Program-made: the position numbers and the translations under genes
Origin: Eumeta japonica
Lineage: Eukaryota; Arthropoda; Insecta; Lepidoptera; Psychidae
Direction: 5' to 3'
Length of the DNA: 64,000 nucleotides
Assembly: GCA_005406025.1 (NCBI GenBank)
Contig: BGZK01000077.1
Span: 248,001-312,000 of the forward strand
Shown: one piece after another, positions 48,178-53,870 of the stretch
Numbering within the stretch: the stretch's first letter is position 1
How the letters are laid out: the number at the start of each line of letters is the position of its first letter
The notes under the pieces: model-generated
Database searches by the model: none
What the model was told of the DNA's origin: nothing
Seen by the model: only the letters and a program-made list of their open reading frames with translations

Positions 48178-50126
48178 CAAATGTATTCATCGCATTACTA
48201 AATGTATTAAAAAGTACATTCCTAGAACAAATAGCTATATTTGTTAGGAAAAAAGTGTTTAGATAGAAATATTGATAGTTAAAACGAAGCGATAGCTTTC
48301 TTTGAACCCTCACCGTACCGCTATTCACGATGTGTTACATATTAAACTACAGAAATACACCCATCGTACCAAATAATGGCGAAAAACATCATACTATACA
48401 GTATTTTTGTTATCTGTGAATGTATTTATATAATGACAAATGGCTATTCTTAACAGATGTCATTGATTTCTGTACAAATAAAATCAAATCAAAAATATCC
48501 TTATTTTGCATGTAATGAAATTACAGTTGAAATACATGATTAATGCATTCACCTAAAAATGTATAATCCATATTTATTTACTGCTCTACCTGTAGGTACC
48601 TGTATTCAGATACAATACTTCATATTGTATCGCAGTGACTAATACTTCTTTCTTTCGAGACGGTCAATGTAGGAATATTTGCTCCGTCCCGAACTCTGTT
48701 CATTTTATAGCTCTTGATAATACTTGTTTTTTAAGTATCTATATGAATTAATATGTATATTTTAACGCCAGGAATATACGCTCGTGTTGGACACAAACCG
48801 TCGCGGCGGCAATCCAAACACGGTAATGTGTCCGCGGTTCCCGCGAGGGAAAAACGAAGGCTGGTTCCTGACACTGGGAAACACAGAACAAGCTGAACTG
48901 TTGGCACTAAAAAGAATTGTCTCCAAAAATAACTCCACACAGCAAATTACATTTTACACACCTTCTCGAACAGGTACATAATATATATTTGTATTTAGGG
49001 TATTCTTTTCATTTTTATGTAATAAAAGAGGATCTATTTTTTTTTTTAAATTATCTGTATAGTAATAGATTTCAAAAAACGGGTGAAGTCTAGAGAAAGA
49101 AAATTAAAAAAAAATGTTTAGTAAAACCAAAAGACCTGTCATAGTAAAATTATAGTTAGCTGATATATTTTTTATACAATTTAAATGAAGATGATTTCAA
49201 TTAATAAAATTTTTTTAAGCAAACATCAAAAGTTCGTATCATATTTTGATGGTTCTTTTAAAAACATTTTAAGGATTCTAAGCAATTTTTATGAATACAT
49301 ACATGAATATTTTCGAAAATAATCGCTCCGAAAGTTGCGGAAATTGTGTCCACCCACTCTATTTTTTAAACCGTATGTCTAAAAAATATGAAAAAAATAA
49401 GATAATGCTTAACAAATACTTTCAACAAAAATTATTTTGAACATCGTCAGATATACTAGTTTTGAATCCATGAAAAACTGTTCTTCTCAACAAAAGGACA
49501 TAAGTGCCATGAAGATACGTTCTTTTGCTGATGCCTTTTAGTTTACACTAGTTTTATAATAATAGTCAACATACCCACTCGTTTTCTAGTTATAGGCGTC
49601 TAGTGCTTATAACTATTCTGTGCGAGAAAAATGGAAAAAGTGTAACAACATACTTTTTTCAACTGTAGTGCATTTCTTTGTAATAATGCTTTCAGAAACT
49701 TATAATGAGCACGATCTGACATGCTCTTGGCCAGTTTTTATATATTTTTTAATTGTACAAATTAAATAAATTACTATTGAAAAGTTACAGAAAGAAATAC
49801 TAATATATACTGTAGATGAACTTACGCCACTTAGATATTTGATCCTTTATCTGACATGAAAGATCACCTTATGACAAGAAAAAAAAATTTCATTATTTGA
49901 AATATTTGGGATACTTTTTTCAGATATACCACAGTGTTATTGAACTTTCTGATGTTTGTCAAATTCATCAATTTTTTTTGTTACAGGTCGTATTATATAT
50001 ACTTTATATATTTTTAGTGACAGCTATTTGGGATTAGATCAGCAATATGATCTGCAGTTTGAACTTATGGATCCACTGCCTTCAGATAAATTCGAACCTC
50101 TTTATGACAACATAGATAAATTGTAA
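6821..50126 (+). CDS. ASCC3: ASCC3, activating signal cointegrator 1 complex subunit 3 (double-cassette Ski2-like helicase), 38 exons
   Basis: An ATP-dependent 3'-5' nucleic-acid helicase. In known orthologs (human ASCC3, yeast Slh1) it splits stalled, ubiquitinated ribosomes within the RQT/ASCC complex, and it unwinds DNA for ALKBH3 alkylation repair. I joined 38 exons by GT-AG sites and family similarity. Every junction keeps the frame, giving 2186 residues against about 2200 in human. Domains: N-terminal ASCC2-binding type region, about 1-467; cassette 1 with CAPTGAGKT at 500-508, DEVH at 613-616, and [10 protein letters not shown] at 855-864; Sec63 unit 1, about 985-1290; cassette 2 with GAPTGSGKT at 1355-1363, DEIH at 1460-1463, and [10 protein letters not shown] at 1692-1701; Sec63 unit 2, about 1815-2175. 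The start at 6821 is the first ATG after an in-frame stop at 6752-6754. No lesion was seen. No promoter element was identified. Confidence 0.96.
7597..7858 (+). CDS. ASCC3: ASCC3 exon 2
   Basis: Residues 42-129, including [20 protein letters not shown], which matches the KQMFGPFPSSSATAA region of human. Acceptor ttccag, donor gtaagg, phase 0. Confidence 0.9.
7958..8239 (+). CDS. ASCC3: ASCC3 exon 3
   Basis: Residues 130-223, a poorly conserved part of the N-terminal region ([14 protein letters not shown]...). Acceptor tttcag, donor gtgaga, phase 0. The intron after it hosts the mariner. Confidence 0.85.
8361..8400 (-). repeat. Possible Helitron 3'-end relic
   Basis: ctagcttttacccc resembles the reverse complement of the GGGxAAAAGCTAG end seen on the Helitron-like element at 45225-46421, and the base before it is a, as expected for A|T insertion. 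No matching other end was found. Confidence 0.3.
8421..8600. repeat. Cryptic 6-nt-period tract 1 (pyrimidine-rich orientation)
   Basis: Reads as degenerate hexamers such as ctcatt ctcaat tccaat, then cccagt. Same pattern as 10371-10515, 15105-15250, 22225-22565, 31462-31570 and 59090-59245. Confidence 0.6.
9067..10341 (-). mobile_element. mariner-type transposon with intact termini, in ASCC3 intron 3
   Basis: 1275 bp bounded by inverted repeats starting cgaggggcggctgataagt at both ends and by TA at 9065-9066 and 10342-10343, the expected mariner target duplication. It carries one transposase gene on the minus strand, antisense to ASCC3. The nearly matching ends suggest a fairly young insertion. 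Confidence 0.93.
9133..10179 (-). pseudogene. mariner transposase, frameshifted and catalytically dead
   Basis: The N-terminal part (10179 down) begins [20 protein letters not shown]. The frame shifts after VKKGK, and the shifted frame carries the expected [16 protein letters not shown] and [20 protein letters not shown]. Stops follow near 9960. A further segment ([20 protein letters not shown]) lies in another frame, and the long C-terminal block is open from 9822 to 9133. That block contains [10 protein letters not shown], where the catalytic D of DETW is N, then [11 protein letters not shown] with its D kept. It also has [13 protein letters not shown], where the D expected 35 positions after the QDN aspartate is Y. 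Two of the three metal-binding residues are therefore gone. Confidence 0.88.
10371..10515. repeat. Cryptic 6-nt-period tract 2
   Basis: Hexamers such as ccagat tctgat tcaaat. Lies 30 bp beyond the mariner and has the same orientation as tract 1. Confidence 0.55.
10896..11136 (+). CDS. ASCC3: ASCC3 exon 4
   Basis: Residues 224-304, with [20 protein letters not shown], matching GDELQDELFELLGPEGLELI in human. Acceptor tttag, donor gtaaac, phase 1. Confidence 0.93.
11815..12700 (-). mobile_element. Degenerate mariner relic (second family) in ASCC3 intron 4
   Basis: Minus-strand pieces in several frames match a different mariner transposase: [66 protein letters not shown], and later [16 protein letters not shown] and [12 protein letters not shown] stretches. 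Around 12330 the text jumps from TRFKER to [11 protein letters not shown]. This removes about 30 residues that in the family carry the GDETW motif with the first catalytic D. Many stops and frameshifts. Terminal repeats not found. Confidence 0.8.
12701..13909. other. ASCC3: Rest of ASCC3 intron 4, nothing recognised
   Basis: AT-rich intronic DNA. The open frames here have no family likeness. Confidence 0.5.
13910..14102 (+). CDS. ASCC3: ASCC3 exon 5
   Basis: Residues 304-368, containing [20 protein letters not shown], very close to the human CQVTIQSEQEKQLMKQYRRE. Donor gtattt, phase 2. A charged, probably helical linker. Confidence 0.93.
14647..14798 (+). CDS. ASCC3: ASCC3 exon 6
   Basis: Residues 368-419, including [13 protein letters not shown], comparable to HYPHVYDSQAEAM. 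Acceptor tttcag, donor gtaagt, phase 1. Confidence 0.92.
15105..15250. repeat. Cryptic 6-nt-period tract 3
   Basis: Degenerate hexamers such as tccaat, tctggt, tctgat, tctaat, ttggat and tttagt in one phase. In ASCC3 intron 6. Confidence 0.6.
15895..16167. repeat. Putative 273-bp MITE with inverted ends and internal hairpin
   Basis: gatgtgaaacatc at 15895-15907 has its exact reverse complement at 16155-16167. Inside, gcgtggcgac (16090-16099) pairs with gttgccacgc (16117-16126), one mismatch. No target duplication was identified. The 13-bp ends are themselves partly palindromic, so chance cannot be excluded. Confidence 0.4.
16529..16674 (+). CDS. ASCC3: ASCC3 exon 7
   Basis: Residues 419-467: [20 protein letters not shown] matches GAKMILPEGIQRENNKLYEE. 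Acceptor ttacag, donor gtataa, phase 0. Confidence 0.94.
17455..18040 (+). repeat. Imperfect tandem array, about five units of 75-140 bp
   Basis: Units begin near 17483, 17556, 17685, 17825 and 17943 with (t)ttataactta, followed by an accgatttt.at.aaaat-like box and a cagtctgtctgt-like tail. In ASCC3 intron 7. Confidence 0.75.
18315..18600 (+). mobile_element. tRNA-derived SINE
   Basis: A tRNA-like head with A box tggcgtagttga at 18326-18337 and B box gggtttgattccc at 18368-18380, 42 nt apart, then a tRNA-unrelated body (tattatgtgtacatatttac). The layout matches a moth SINE type I know. The cloverleaf is too degraded for a working tRNA. Confidence 0.75.
19051..19251 (+). CDS. ASCC3: ASCC3 exon 8 (Walker A of cassette 1)
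   Basis: Residues 468-534 with the Q-motif-like [19 protein letters not shown] and [10 protein letters not shown]507 is the ATP-binding lysine. Acceptor ttttcag, donor gtaaga, phase 0. Confidence 0.96.
19955..20300 (+). mobile_element. tRNA-derived SINE
   Basis: A-box-like ttggctgggtgattggca around 19965-19982 and B box gggttcaatccc at 20009-20020. The body includes acgcactagac-like and ggagaatttatggagcaaa words. In ASCC3 intron 8, right before exon 9. Confidence 0.65.
20356..20548 (+). CDS. ASCC3: ASCC3 exon 9
   Basis: Residues 535-599: motif Ia [23 protein letters not shown], and motif Ib [13 protein letters not shown]. Acceptor ttacag, donor gtatgt, phase 1. Confidence 0.96.
21050..21230 (+). 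repeat. Dispersed repeat with TG/CG-rich microsatellite, copy A
   Basis: tttctatcagatatcgtcagtt and gaggttctaagaa, followed by a (gtgc)n/(gt)n run at 21131-21198. The same order occurs at 25605-25870. In ASCC3 intron 9. Confidence 0.6.
22225..22565. repeat. Cryptic 6-nt-period tract 4 (purine-rich orientation)
   Basis: The longest of the set. Hexamers such as actaga aataga attgaa and atcgcg atcgga atcgag are visible. Reverse orientation relative to tracts 1-3. In ASCC3 intron 9. Confidence 0.65.
22835..23021 (+). CDS. ASCC3: ASCC3 exon 10 (DEVH box of cassette 1)
   Basis: Residues 599-661: [16 protein letters not shown] with D613-H616, [20 protein letters not shown] (motif III), LPNYLDVA. 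Donor gtattt, phase 2. Confidence 0.97.
23090..24125. other. ASCC3: ASCC3 intron 10, unassigned sequence with a GC-rich patch
   Basis: 23690-23940 is unusually GC-rich for this intron (ccgcgcgtgagt, ccctcccgtcgcgcgtc) and may be a transposon end. I recognise no family. Confidence 0.4.
24126..24252 (+). CDS. ASCC3: ASCC3 exon 11
   Basis: Residues 661-703: [31 protein letters not shown], then a glycine-rich insertion ([10 protein letters not shown]) compared with human GIKCANKMQQL. Donor gtacag, phase 0. Confidence 0.95.
24643..24926 (+). CDS. ASCC3: ASCC3 exon 12
   Basis: Residues 704-798: [20 protein letters not shown] (motif IV region) and [14 protein letters not shown] (motif V region). 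The ATG at 24643 is internal. Donor gtaaat, phase 2. Confidence 0.96.
25304..25409 (+). CDS. ASCC3: ASCC3 exon 13
   Basis: Residues 798-833: [20 protein letters not shown]. Acceptor tttcag, donor gtaagt, phase 0. Confidence 0.96.
25605..25870 (+). repeat. Dispersed repeat with TG/CG-rich microsatellite, copy B
   Basis: attagatgtcgacgttttga, ggtcctaggaagc, then mixed (gt)n/(gtgc)n at 25678-25796 and cggcttgaccgattggaacc. Matches copy A at 21050. The translated microsatellite (Cys/Val or His/Thr runs) is not a gene. Confidence 0.65.
27861..27895. repeat. Perfect 35-bp palindrome (17-bp arms, 1-bp centre)
   Basis: cacctatgcagaccaca at 27861-27877 and its exact reverse complement at 27879-27895, with t between. 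ggtctgtggtctgc follows directly. It lies about 40 bp beyond the 3' end of the RTE relic. Confidence 0.95.
27935..28650 (-). mobile_element. RTE-type non-LTR retrotransposon relic (reverse transcriptase N-terminal part)
   Basis: The minus strand reads, in pieces, [20 protein letters not shown], then [18 protein letters not shown]. From 28287 an open stretch carries [32 protein letters not shown] and [18 protein letters not shown]. This is the start of the polymerase domain in RTE-like proteins. The N-terminal pieces have stops and shifts, and the catalytic YADD part is missing. Antisense in ASCC3 intron 13. Confidence 0.85.
28874..29098 (+). CDS. ASCC3: ASCC3 exon 14
   Basis: Residues 834-908: motif [14 protein letters not shown] (Q855 on), [29 protein letters not shown]. 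Acceptor acag, donor gtgaga, phase 0. Confidence 0.97.
29325..29414 (+). CDS. ASCC3: ASCC3 exon 15
   Basis: Residues 909-938: [20 protein letters not shown], winged-helix part. Donor gtgaag, phase 0. Confidence 0.95.
29538..29682 (+). CDS. ASCC3: ASCC3 exon 16
   Basis: Residues 939-987: [20 protein letters not shown] and [18 protein letters not shown]. Acceptor ttttaag, donor gttacc, phase 1. Confidence 0.93.
30700..31012 (-). mobile_element. tRNA-derived SINE, antisense, in ASCC3 intron 16
   Basis: On the minus strand a tRNA-like head: A-box region tggtagctctatggttaagag (rc of 30984-31004) and B box ccggatttgatcc (rc of 30948-30960). The body includes gggcatacctcagtagtgga. Confidence 0.7.
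31068..31204 (+). CDS. ASCC3: ASCC3 exon 17
   Basis: Residues 987-1032: [20 protein letters not shown], start of Sec63 unit 1. Donor gtgagt, phase 0. Confidence 0.95.
31462..31570. repeat. Cryptic 6-nt-period tract 5 (purine-rich orientation)
   Basis: Clear hexamers: actagg gtcgaa aacaag, and atcaga atcaaa ... attgaa atcgaa. Preceded by a GC-rich patch (31330-31440) of unknown origin. Confidence 0.65.
32031..32207 (+). CDS. ASCC3: ASCC3 exon 18
   Basis: Residues 1033-1091: [20 protein letters not shown] and [20 protein letters not shown]. Donor gtatgt, phase 0. Confidence 0.95.
32310..32500 (-). mobile_element. mariner fragment (same family as 11815-12700)
   Basis: The minus strand reads [20 protein letters not shown] and then a [18 protein letters not shown] piece. 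The catalytic D of HHDNAS is replaced by N (YYNNAS). Nucleotide words ggcattgt, gtttgtttggc and ttgccagga-like are shared with the intron 4 relic. Confidence 0.75.
32501..32930 (+). repeat. PIF-like MADF 5' fragment fused to a dispersed repeat, copy 1
   Basis: Shares about 420 bp with 50700-51310: tctgcgcga, gacgtttagacgtgtggacc, then a start-like ATG reading [17 protein letters not shown], which resembles the N terminus of MADF transposon proteins. After FIDEIEK the text changes to gtcgacttcaaaaaaagg and a non-coding repeat. This copy lacks the 201-bp Helitron present in copy 2. Confidence 0.7.
33255..33360 (-). repeat. Repeat segment inverted relative to 51575-51710
   Basis: The reverse complement reads aagtaagttgattattaagt and gttttgaagtcatttttttt, matching 51585-51690 in order. 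Probably the other end of the same element family. Confidence 0.55.
33742..33967 (+). CDS. ASCC3: ASCC3 exon 19
   Basis: Residues 1092-1167: [20 protein letters not shown], ratchet-helix part of Sec63 unit 1. Donor gtaatg, phase 1. Confidence 0.96.
34466..34607 (+). CDS. ASCC3: ASCC3 exon 20
   Basis: Residues 1167-1214: [18 protein letters not shown], comparable to [18 protein letters not shown]. Donor gtatga, phase 2. Confidence 0.94.
34850..34961 (+). CDS. ASCC3: ASCC3 exon 21
   Basis: Residues 1214-1251: [22 protein letters not shown]3-like part of Sec63 unit 1. Donor gtaatt, phase 0. Confidence 0.95.
35034..35125 (+). CDS. ASCC3: ASCC3 exon 22
   Basis: Residues 1252-1282: [20 protein letters not shown]. 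Donor gtaaga, phase 2. Confidence 0.95.
35428..35504 (+). CDS. ASCC3: ASCC3 exon 23
   Basis: Residues 1282-1308: [20 protein letters not shown], then THPPHT. The shortest exon (77 nt). Donor gtatac, phase 1. Confidence 0.95.
35692..35912 (+). CDS. ASCC3: ASCC3 exon 24 (Walker A of cassette 2)
   Basis: Residues 1308-1381: [20 protein letters not shown] and GAPTGSGKT with K1362. Donor gtaata, phase 0. Confidence 0.97.
35913..36617. other. ASCC3: ASCC3 intron 24, nothing recognised
   Basis: AT-rich; no repeat family or open frame recognised. Confidence 0.5.
36618..36720 (+). CDS. ASCC3: ASCC3 exon 25
   Basis: Residues 1382-1416: [20 protein letters not shown] (motif Ia). Donor gtacat, phase 1. 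Confidence 0.96.
36994..37183 (+). CDS. ASCC3: ASCC3 exon 26 (DEIH box of cassette 2)
   Basis: Residues 1416-1479: [50 protein letters not shown] with D1460-H1463. Donor gtgaat, phase 2. Confidence 0.97.
37778..37931 (+). CDS. ASCC3: ASCC3 exon 27
   Basis: Residues 1479-1530: [20 protein letters not shown] and [12 protein letters not shown]. Motif III reads STALA rather than SAT, as in human ASCC3. Donor gtaaat, phase 0. Confidence 0.97.
38470..38606 (+). CDS. ASCC3: ASCC3 exon 28
   Basis: Residues 1531-1576: [20 protein letters not shown] and [11 protein letters not shown] (motif IV). Donor gtacaa, phase 2. Confidence 0.96.
38890..38964. repeat. 75-bp hairpin in ASCC3 intron 28
   Basis: tagttttgtgaatt (38890-38903) pairs with aattcacaaaatta (38951-38964), one mismatch. 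tctaaatatt (38914-38923) pairs exactly with aatatttaga (38935-38944). I see nothing else in intron 28 (38607-40088). Confidence 0.6.
40089..40305 (+). CDS. ASCC3: ASCC3 exon 29
   Basis: Residues 1576-1648: [53 protein letters not shown]. Donor gtatta, phase 0. Confidence 0.97.
40512..40670 (+). CDS. ASCC3: ASCC3 exon 30 (motif VI of cassette 2)
   Basis: Residues 1649-1701: [45 protein letters not shown]. Donor gtattg, phase 0. Confidence 0.97.
41407..41768. repeat. Small element with inverted ends and a 132-bp internal duplication
   Basis: gtacttctaccaaaagtgg at 41407 is nearly the reverse complement of cacttcggtagaagtac ending at 41768. Inside, accaaaagataatagtagat and aacaaaagataatagtagat, with their downstream words, lie about 132 bp apart. 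In ASCC3 intron 30. Confidence 0.55.
42001..42142 (+). CDS. ASCC3: ASCC3 exon 31
   Basis: Residues 1702-1749: [40 protein letters not shown]. Donor gtaaaa, phase 1. Confidence 0.96.
42527..42717 (+). CDS. ASCC3: ASCC3 exon 32
   Basis: Residues 1749-1812: [34 protein letters not shown]. Donor gtattg, phase 0. Confidence 0.96.
42996..43358 (-). other. Unrecognised 120-codon open frame in ASCC3 intron 32
   Basis: Long for an AT-rich intron, with six cysteines in a mixed-composition protein ([20 protein letters not shown]...). I recognise no domain and no splice or promoter context. It could be a fragment of an unidentified mobile element, or chance. Confidence 0.25.
43751..43941 (+). CDS. ASCC3: ASCC3 exon 33
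   Basis: Residues 1813-1876: [18 protein letters not shown] and [11 protein letters not shown], start of Sec63 unit 2. Donor gtaagc, phase 2. Confidence 0.96.
44345..44513 (+). CDS. ASCC3: ASCC3 exon 34
   Basis: Residues 1876-1932: [35 protein letters not shown]. Donor gtaatt, phase 0. Confidence 0.96.
45225..46421 (+). mobile_element. Helitron-like non-autonomous element, 1197 bp
   Basis: Starts tctatactaatattttaaag and ends gcgggcaaaagctag, so it has the 5' TC and 3' CTAG ends of a Helitron. A cgcg...cgcg stem lies just inside the 3' end. The flanking bases are a and t, as expected for A|T insertion without target duplication. No Rep/helicase coding seen. In ASCC3 intron 34. Confidence 0.75.
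46986..47019. repeat. (TA)n microsatellite
   Basis: About 17 uninterrupted TA units in ASCC3 intron 34. Confidence 0.97.
47198..47485 (+). CDS. ASCC3: ASCC3 exon 35
   Basis: Residues 1933-2028: [35 protein letters not shown]. Longest exon (288 nt). Donor gtaaat, phase 0. Confidence 0.96.
47868..48002 (+). CDS. ASCC3: ASCC3 exon 36 (weak donor)
   Basis: Residues 2029-2073: [20 protein letters not shown] and LPLHANQ. The donor is gttttt, the poorest in the gene. Homology ([11 protein letters not shown] against human HADQEYVLQV) supports it, phase 0. Confidence 0.93.
48129..48175. repeat. (TA)n microsatellite
   Basis: About 23 TA units in ASCC3 intron 36, 127 bp after the weak donor. Confidence 0.97.
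48772..48973 (+). CDS. ASCC3: ASCC3 exon 37
   Basis: Residues 2074-2141: [44 protein letters not shown]. Donor gtacat, phase 1. Confidence 0.96.
48974..49986. other. ASCC3: ASCC3 intron 37, nothing recognised
   Basis: AT-rich; no repeat family assigned. Confidence 0.45.
49987..50126 (+). CDS. ASCC3: ASCC3 exon 38 (terminal)
   Basis: Residues 2141-2186: [32 protein letters not shown], then TAA at 50124-50126. Shorter C-terminal tail than human. No canonical AATAAA was found close downstream. Confidence 0.95.
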
Positions 50127-51106
50127 TGGTTTTATGGGACGTCTCATAAATATATATTTATTTAATAATTTTTTTTATTGAAAATATTTATTTATCCACA
50201 TACTACCTACAAAAGCCACATACTAATTTCAAGTTTGTCATAATAATGATAGTCATAATGGCAGATCAGCACATTCAAAGTGATTGATAACTCTTTATGC
50301 ATAATTTCAAAAGGATTGTTTAAATTGTAACATTTCAAATTTTACAAGTAAAAAAGCAATTAGAGAATTTGAGGACTATTATACGGACAAAGTGAAACTA
50401 GATGAACAAATTCAAAATTAAGTAATCTCCTATCACATAACCTTGTTAACTGATGCAATCTAAGAAAAATATTTTATAACTACATCTTCAACAAAGGACT
50501 ATATCAAGTAAGACTAAGTTCGGTTGGTCGCCCGACAACGGTCGTTTCACAAATCGCACGTAGGGGGATTTCTATACTGACACAATTATTTATATGGTCG
50601 ATCGCGGGCGACATGCGACAGCCAATACTCTGTCGCTGGAATCTTGACACGCTCGTAGACGCTCGTCGTCGCGCGAGTACAAATACTTCAAACAGGTATC
50701 GACCTATTCAGTTGATCTGCGCGAATTGCGGCGTTTAGGCGTGTGGACCTACGAAAAACGGAGGAAGACAGCATCAACATCGATTTGTTTATCGATGAGA
50801 TTGAAAAAAGACTAATCGTCAGAATGACGCAATTTTTAACCGACTTCAAAAAAAGGAGGCGATTCCCAATTTAACTTTTTTTTTTAATTTTCATGTTTGT
50901 TACCTTCAGAACTTTCGACTGGGTGAACCGAGTTTTATGATTCTTTTTTATTTAAAAGCTGGTGCTTCCTGTGTGGTGCCATTTCAATTTGGTTTAGTTC
51001 TAACAATGACATCCATGAGAAAACCATATAAGTCTTAAATTTGCATTAAGTAGGTGCGCAACAAATGGACGCCAACCGATTTCGATGATTCTGTTTTTAT
51101 TAGAAA

Positions 51107-51307
51107 CTAGCTGTCCCGCCCGCTTCGCTGGGTAATTTTTATTTATAAATAAAATGGCGAAGGATTTACGGAATTCTAAAAATGAGTAGCCTAGAACCAT
51201 CTACAAATCATTCCGCATCGAATGGTCCCAGTTCCATGTCTATACGTTTAGTAGTTTTTACGTGATTGGCGAACAAAGACAACCTATTTTCATTATATAT
51301 GTATAGA
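51107..51307 (-). mobile_element. 201-bp Helitron-like element nested in the PIF-like element
   Basis: On the minus strand it begins tctatacatatataatg and ends gcgggcgggacagctag, so TC...CTAG, between A and T. The related copy at 32501-32930 lacks it: ggaaaggtgtct there corresponds to agaaa|tgtgtct here. Confidence 0.8.
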
Positions 51308-51327
51308 TGTGTCTATTGTTAGGTATA

Positions 51328-51372
51328 TTGTATATTGTCCTTGGCTGACACTGACTCCAAAAATAATAATAG
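51328..51372 (+). repeat. Fragment similar to the start of the LTR-like module at 61097
   Basis: attgta, ggctgacactgactccaaaa matches attgta, agctgatactgacactaaaa at 61099-61140. Confidence 0.5.
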
Positions 51373-51773
51373 TTGTAACTACAATTATATTATTGTAATA
51401 ATTTTATTGACTTTTAAGTAGTCTAATATTTTTCATTTCATTTTACTTAGAAGAACTCTAAAAAATATTTAGGTCATTGTTTGTTATTCATAGGTACGTG
51501 TTGAGTTAAATTTGAAGTGGATAACTTACCTACCTCCTTGCATGGTAAACACGTAGTTCATACCTACATAATGATGAGTAAAAAAGGTAAGTTGATTATT
51601 AAGTTATAGAAGAATACGCAATTATTTTGTTACTTTGTTTTGGAATAGTTTTTGTTTTGAAGTTGGTTTTTTTTTCTGTTAAAATTTTTGTTTATTCTCT
51701 CAAACATATGAATAGACCATAAGCGCACAGTCGAGCAATATACGCCCGTTGTCGCGCGACCAAATTAGCCTAA

Positions 51774-53149
51774 TACTTTCATCAATGTAGTAGATAATTA
51801 AAAATATTTTCTATTATTGGTATAAGTGTATATGAATATTGAATTTATTACTTGATCTACCATGGCTCTTCCTATTACAATAACTAGCCTCTATAAAATA
51901 AATTGATCACCTGTGATGCCAAGCTTTTATCGTGGTTTTATATTCCGATGACTGTAGCAGCTTTAGGGAAAAACAGAGTTCTGTATTAGGAAATTTATGT
52001 TTTTTTTCTTTTCAAAAACTTTAAATAATGTAAGAAAATCAAATATTTTTTAATTTTGTTAGATAACCAGAGATATACCAGTATTAAATATAGAAATATT
52101 TAATGTTTTGGATGGCATTTGGGTTAAAGTAAAGCAAACAAAGCACTAAGGGAAAACAACCCAATGGTTTATTATTATTATCATAAAATTATTAGGTTGT
52201 TTTACTCTGCAGTAAATTCCCGTCGATGTTGGAGGTAAATCAACAAAACAACATAAAGAATAGATAAATAATACTCCCATCATTATCAAGACTAATAATT
52301 TTGCTTAGTTAATTAATATCAACTATTATAGAAGTGTACTACTTACTAGTAATAAATTGATTTTTTTTTTATTTAATGACATGTAAAGCCATACTGTGGC
52401 TAGCTTGGCTGCAGCATAAAATTGGCTAGGACAACTGGTGAAATATGACATTTTTGCACAGAATACATGTGTAAAGCTGAAAATTTTCTGTTGGGTTTTA
52501 TCCAGTAAGCTAGAGTTCCGGTGGGCCACTCACCCTTTCAATAAATATTTTATTCATACTATCAATCAATATATTTCTACCAGACTGTGTATATATAGTA
52601 TGTATAGGAAAAAAAAACTAAAGCTATAATTTTCACCCTATAGATAGGTGGAAGTTGACTCAGGAGTAACACAACTAAGCATATACAAAGACTACATATC
52701 CATCAGTTACACTTATAAATAGAATACATTGTATTGAAATACAAATGTTCATGAAAATGCAAAATCTATCCATACAATAAGATTGTGTCAAAGCTTTTTT
52801 CCAAAAATACATAATTATTTTTTGGAAAAAGTAAGTAGCATATATATTATCTATATACATAATACAGACACCAAAATGGCTGCTTTTAAAATTTTTGTTT
52901 GTATCAAGCATCACTCAAAAAATTATTGACTGATTTGAAAAAAACATTTTGTTTTATTAGCAGTAATCTACTGCTTAACTTAGGATATCATTTATCATGC
53001 AACACACCAAGAGGCTATACAAATTTAAATTTTTCCTTCTAATTTGACGTAGGTACTGAATAGATTTAAACAAATGGTGTCCATCTGCTGTTAGATTTTT
53101 TTAGTCTGTCACTGAAAAAAAATGTACGACTATCCGTAACTTTCATGTT
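51774..53149. other. Intergenic DNA, nothing recognised
   Basis: AT-rich; open frames at 52326-52914 have no family likeness. Confidence 0.45.
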
Positions 53150-53870
53150 TTTTTTAAATCAATATAGTTCATGACCAAAGGCCTAAAAAATCTATATCAA
53201 AAGGAAGCTGCTTGGTTATAATGCACGCTGGTGGTGATACTGGTTTTGTGTCAAATGCTTTACTTATGTTCAAAACTGACTCACATTTGGAAGAATACCA
53301 TAATATGAAAATTGAAACAAATGGCTAAATTTAACTAATACCAAACTTACCTCCTAATGCTGTTATGATAGTAGACAATTTGTTCTATCACAATAAAGAA
53401 CACTGCAAAGAGATCAAACAGTATAAAAGCAGATATGCAAACCTGATTGACCAAAAAAGTATATCATATAATGAAACAATGCTGAAACCACAATTGTATC
53501 CCTTGATCAAGCGACATTAAGATTCAAAAAATCGTCAAAAGCATTGACAAGATTTTATCTGAAAAAGGCCACACTGTCCTCGCTTGCCACCTTATCACCC
53601 GGATCTGAATTCCATTGTGATGGCATGGGGACAAATTAAATGTTACATGGCTAGTGCCATAAAGTAAAAGTAAATAAGATAGGACAAAGTGAATGGGAAA
53701 TATTGTGATGTAAAGCAAAAGCATTGAGAAAGAATACCGAAAAAATAACCATGTAGTCGACCTGATGTTGGAAACATTTATCATCCTCATTGATGATGAT
53801 GATTGTAGTGATGGCAGCTCGAGTGAGGATGACAATTACAATGAAATTGCTTCCACCAGCACTAACAATT
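53150..53870 (+). mobile_element. IS630/Tc1-type DDE transposase relic
   Basis: Plus-strand pieces in shifting frames: KGLKNLYQKEAAWL, VDNLFYHNKE (second catalytic D kept), IDKILSEKGHTVL, then in another frame LPPYHPDLNSIVMAWGQIK. The expected glutamate of a NPIEMAWGQ motif is V here. The acidic tail (IDDDDCSDGSSSEDDN, 53794 on) fits the family's C terminus. Many stops; ends not found. Confidence 0.75.

Larger units (their letters stand above)
50518..51770 (+). mobile_element. PIF/Harbinger-like non-autonomous element
   Basis: The reverse complement of 51742-51763 matches 50524-50545 at 20 of 22 positions, starting TTGGTCGC and containing CGACAACGG. If the outer few bases are included, TAA flanks both sides (50515-50517 and 51771-51773), the usual PIF/Harbinger duplication. 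Inside, a degraded frame reads [17 protein letters not shown], like the start of a MADF protein, its ATG changed to ACG. A dispersed repeat and a small Helitron interrupt the rest. Confidence 0.6.

Noticed and set aside
48036..48328. Open frames with Tyr-Ile repeats
   Set aside because: Translation of the (TA)n microsatellite in ASCC3 intron 36.
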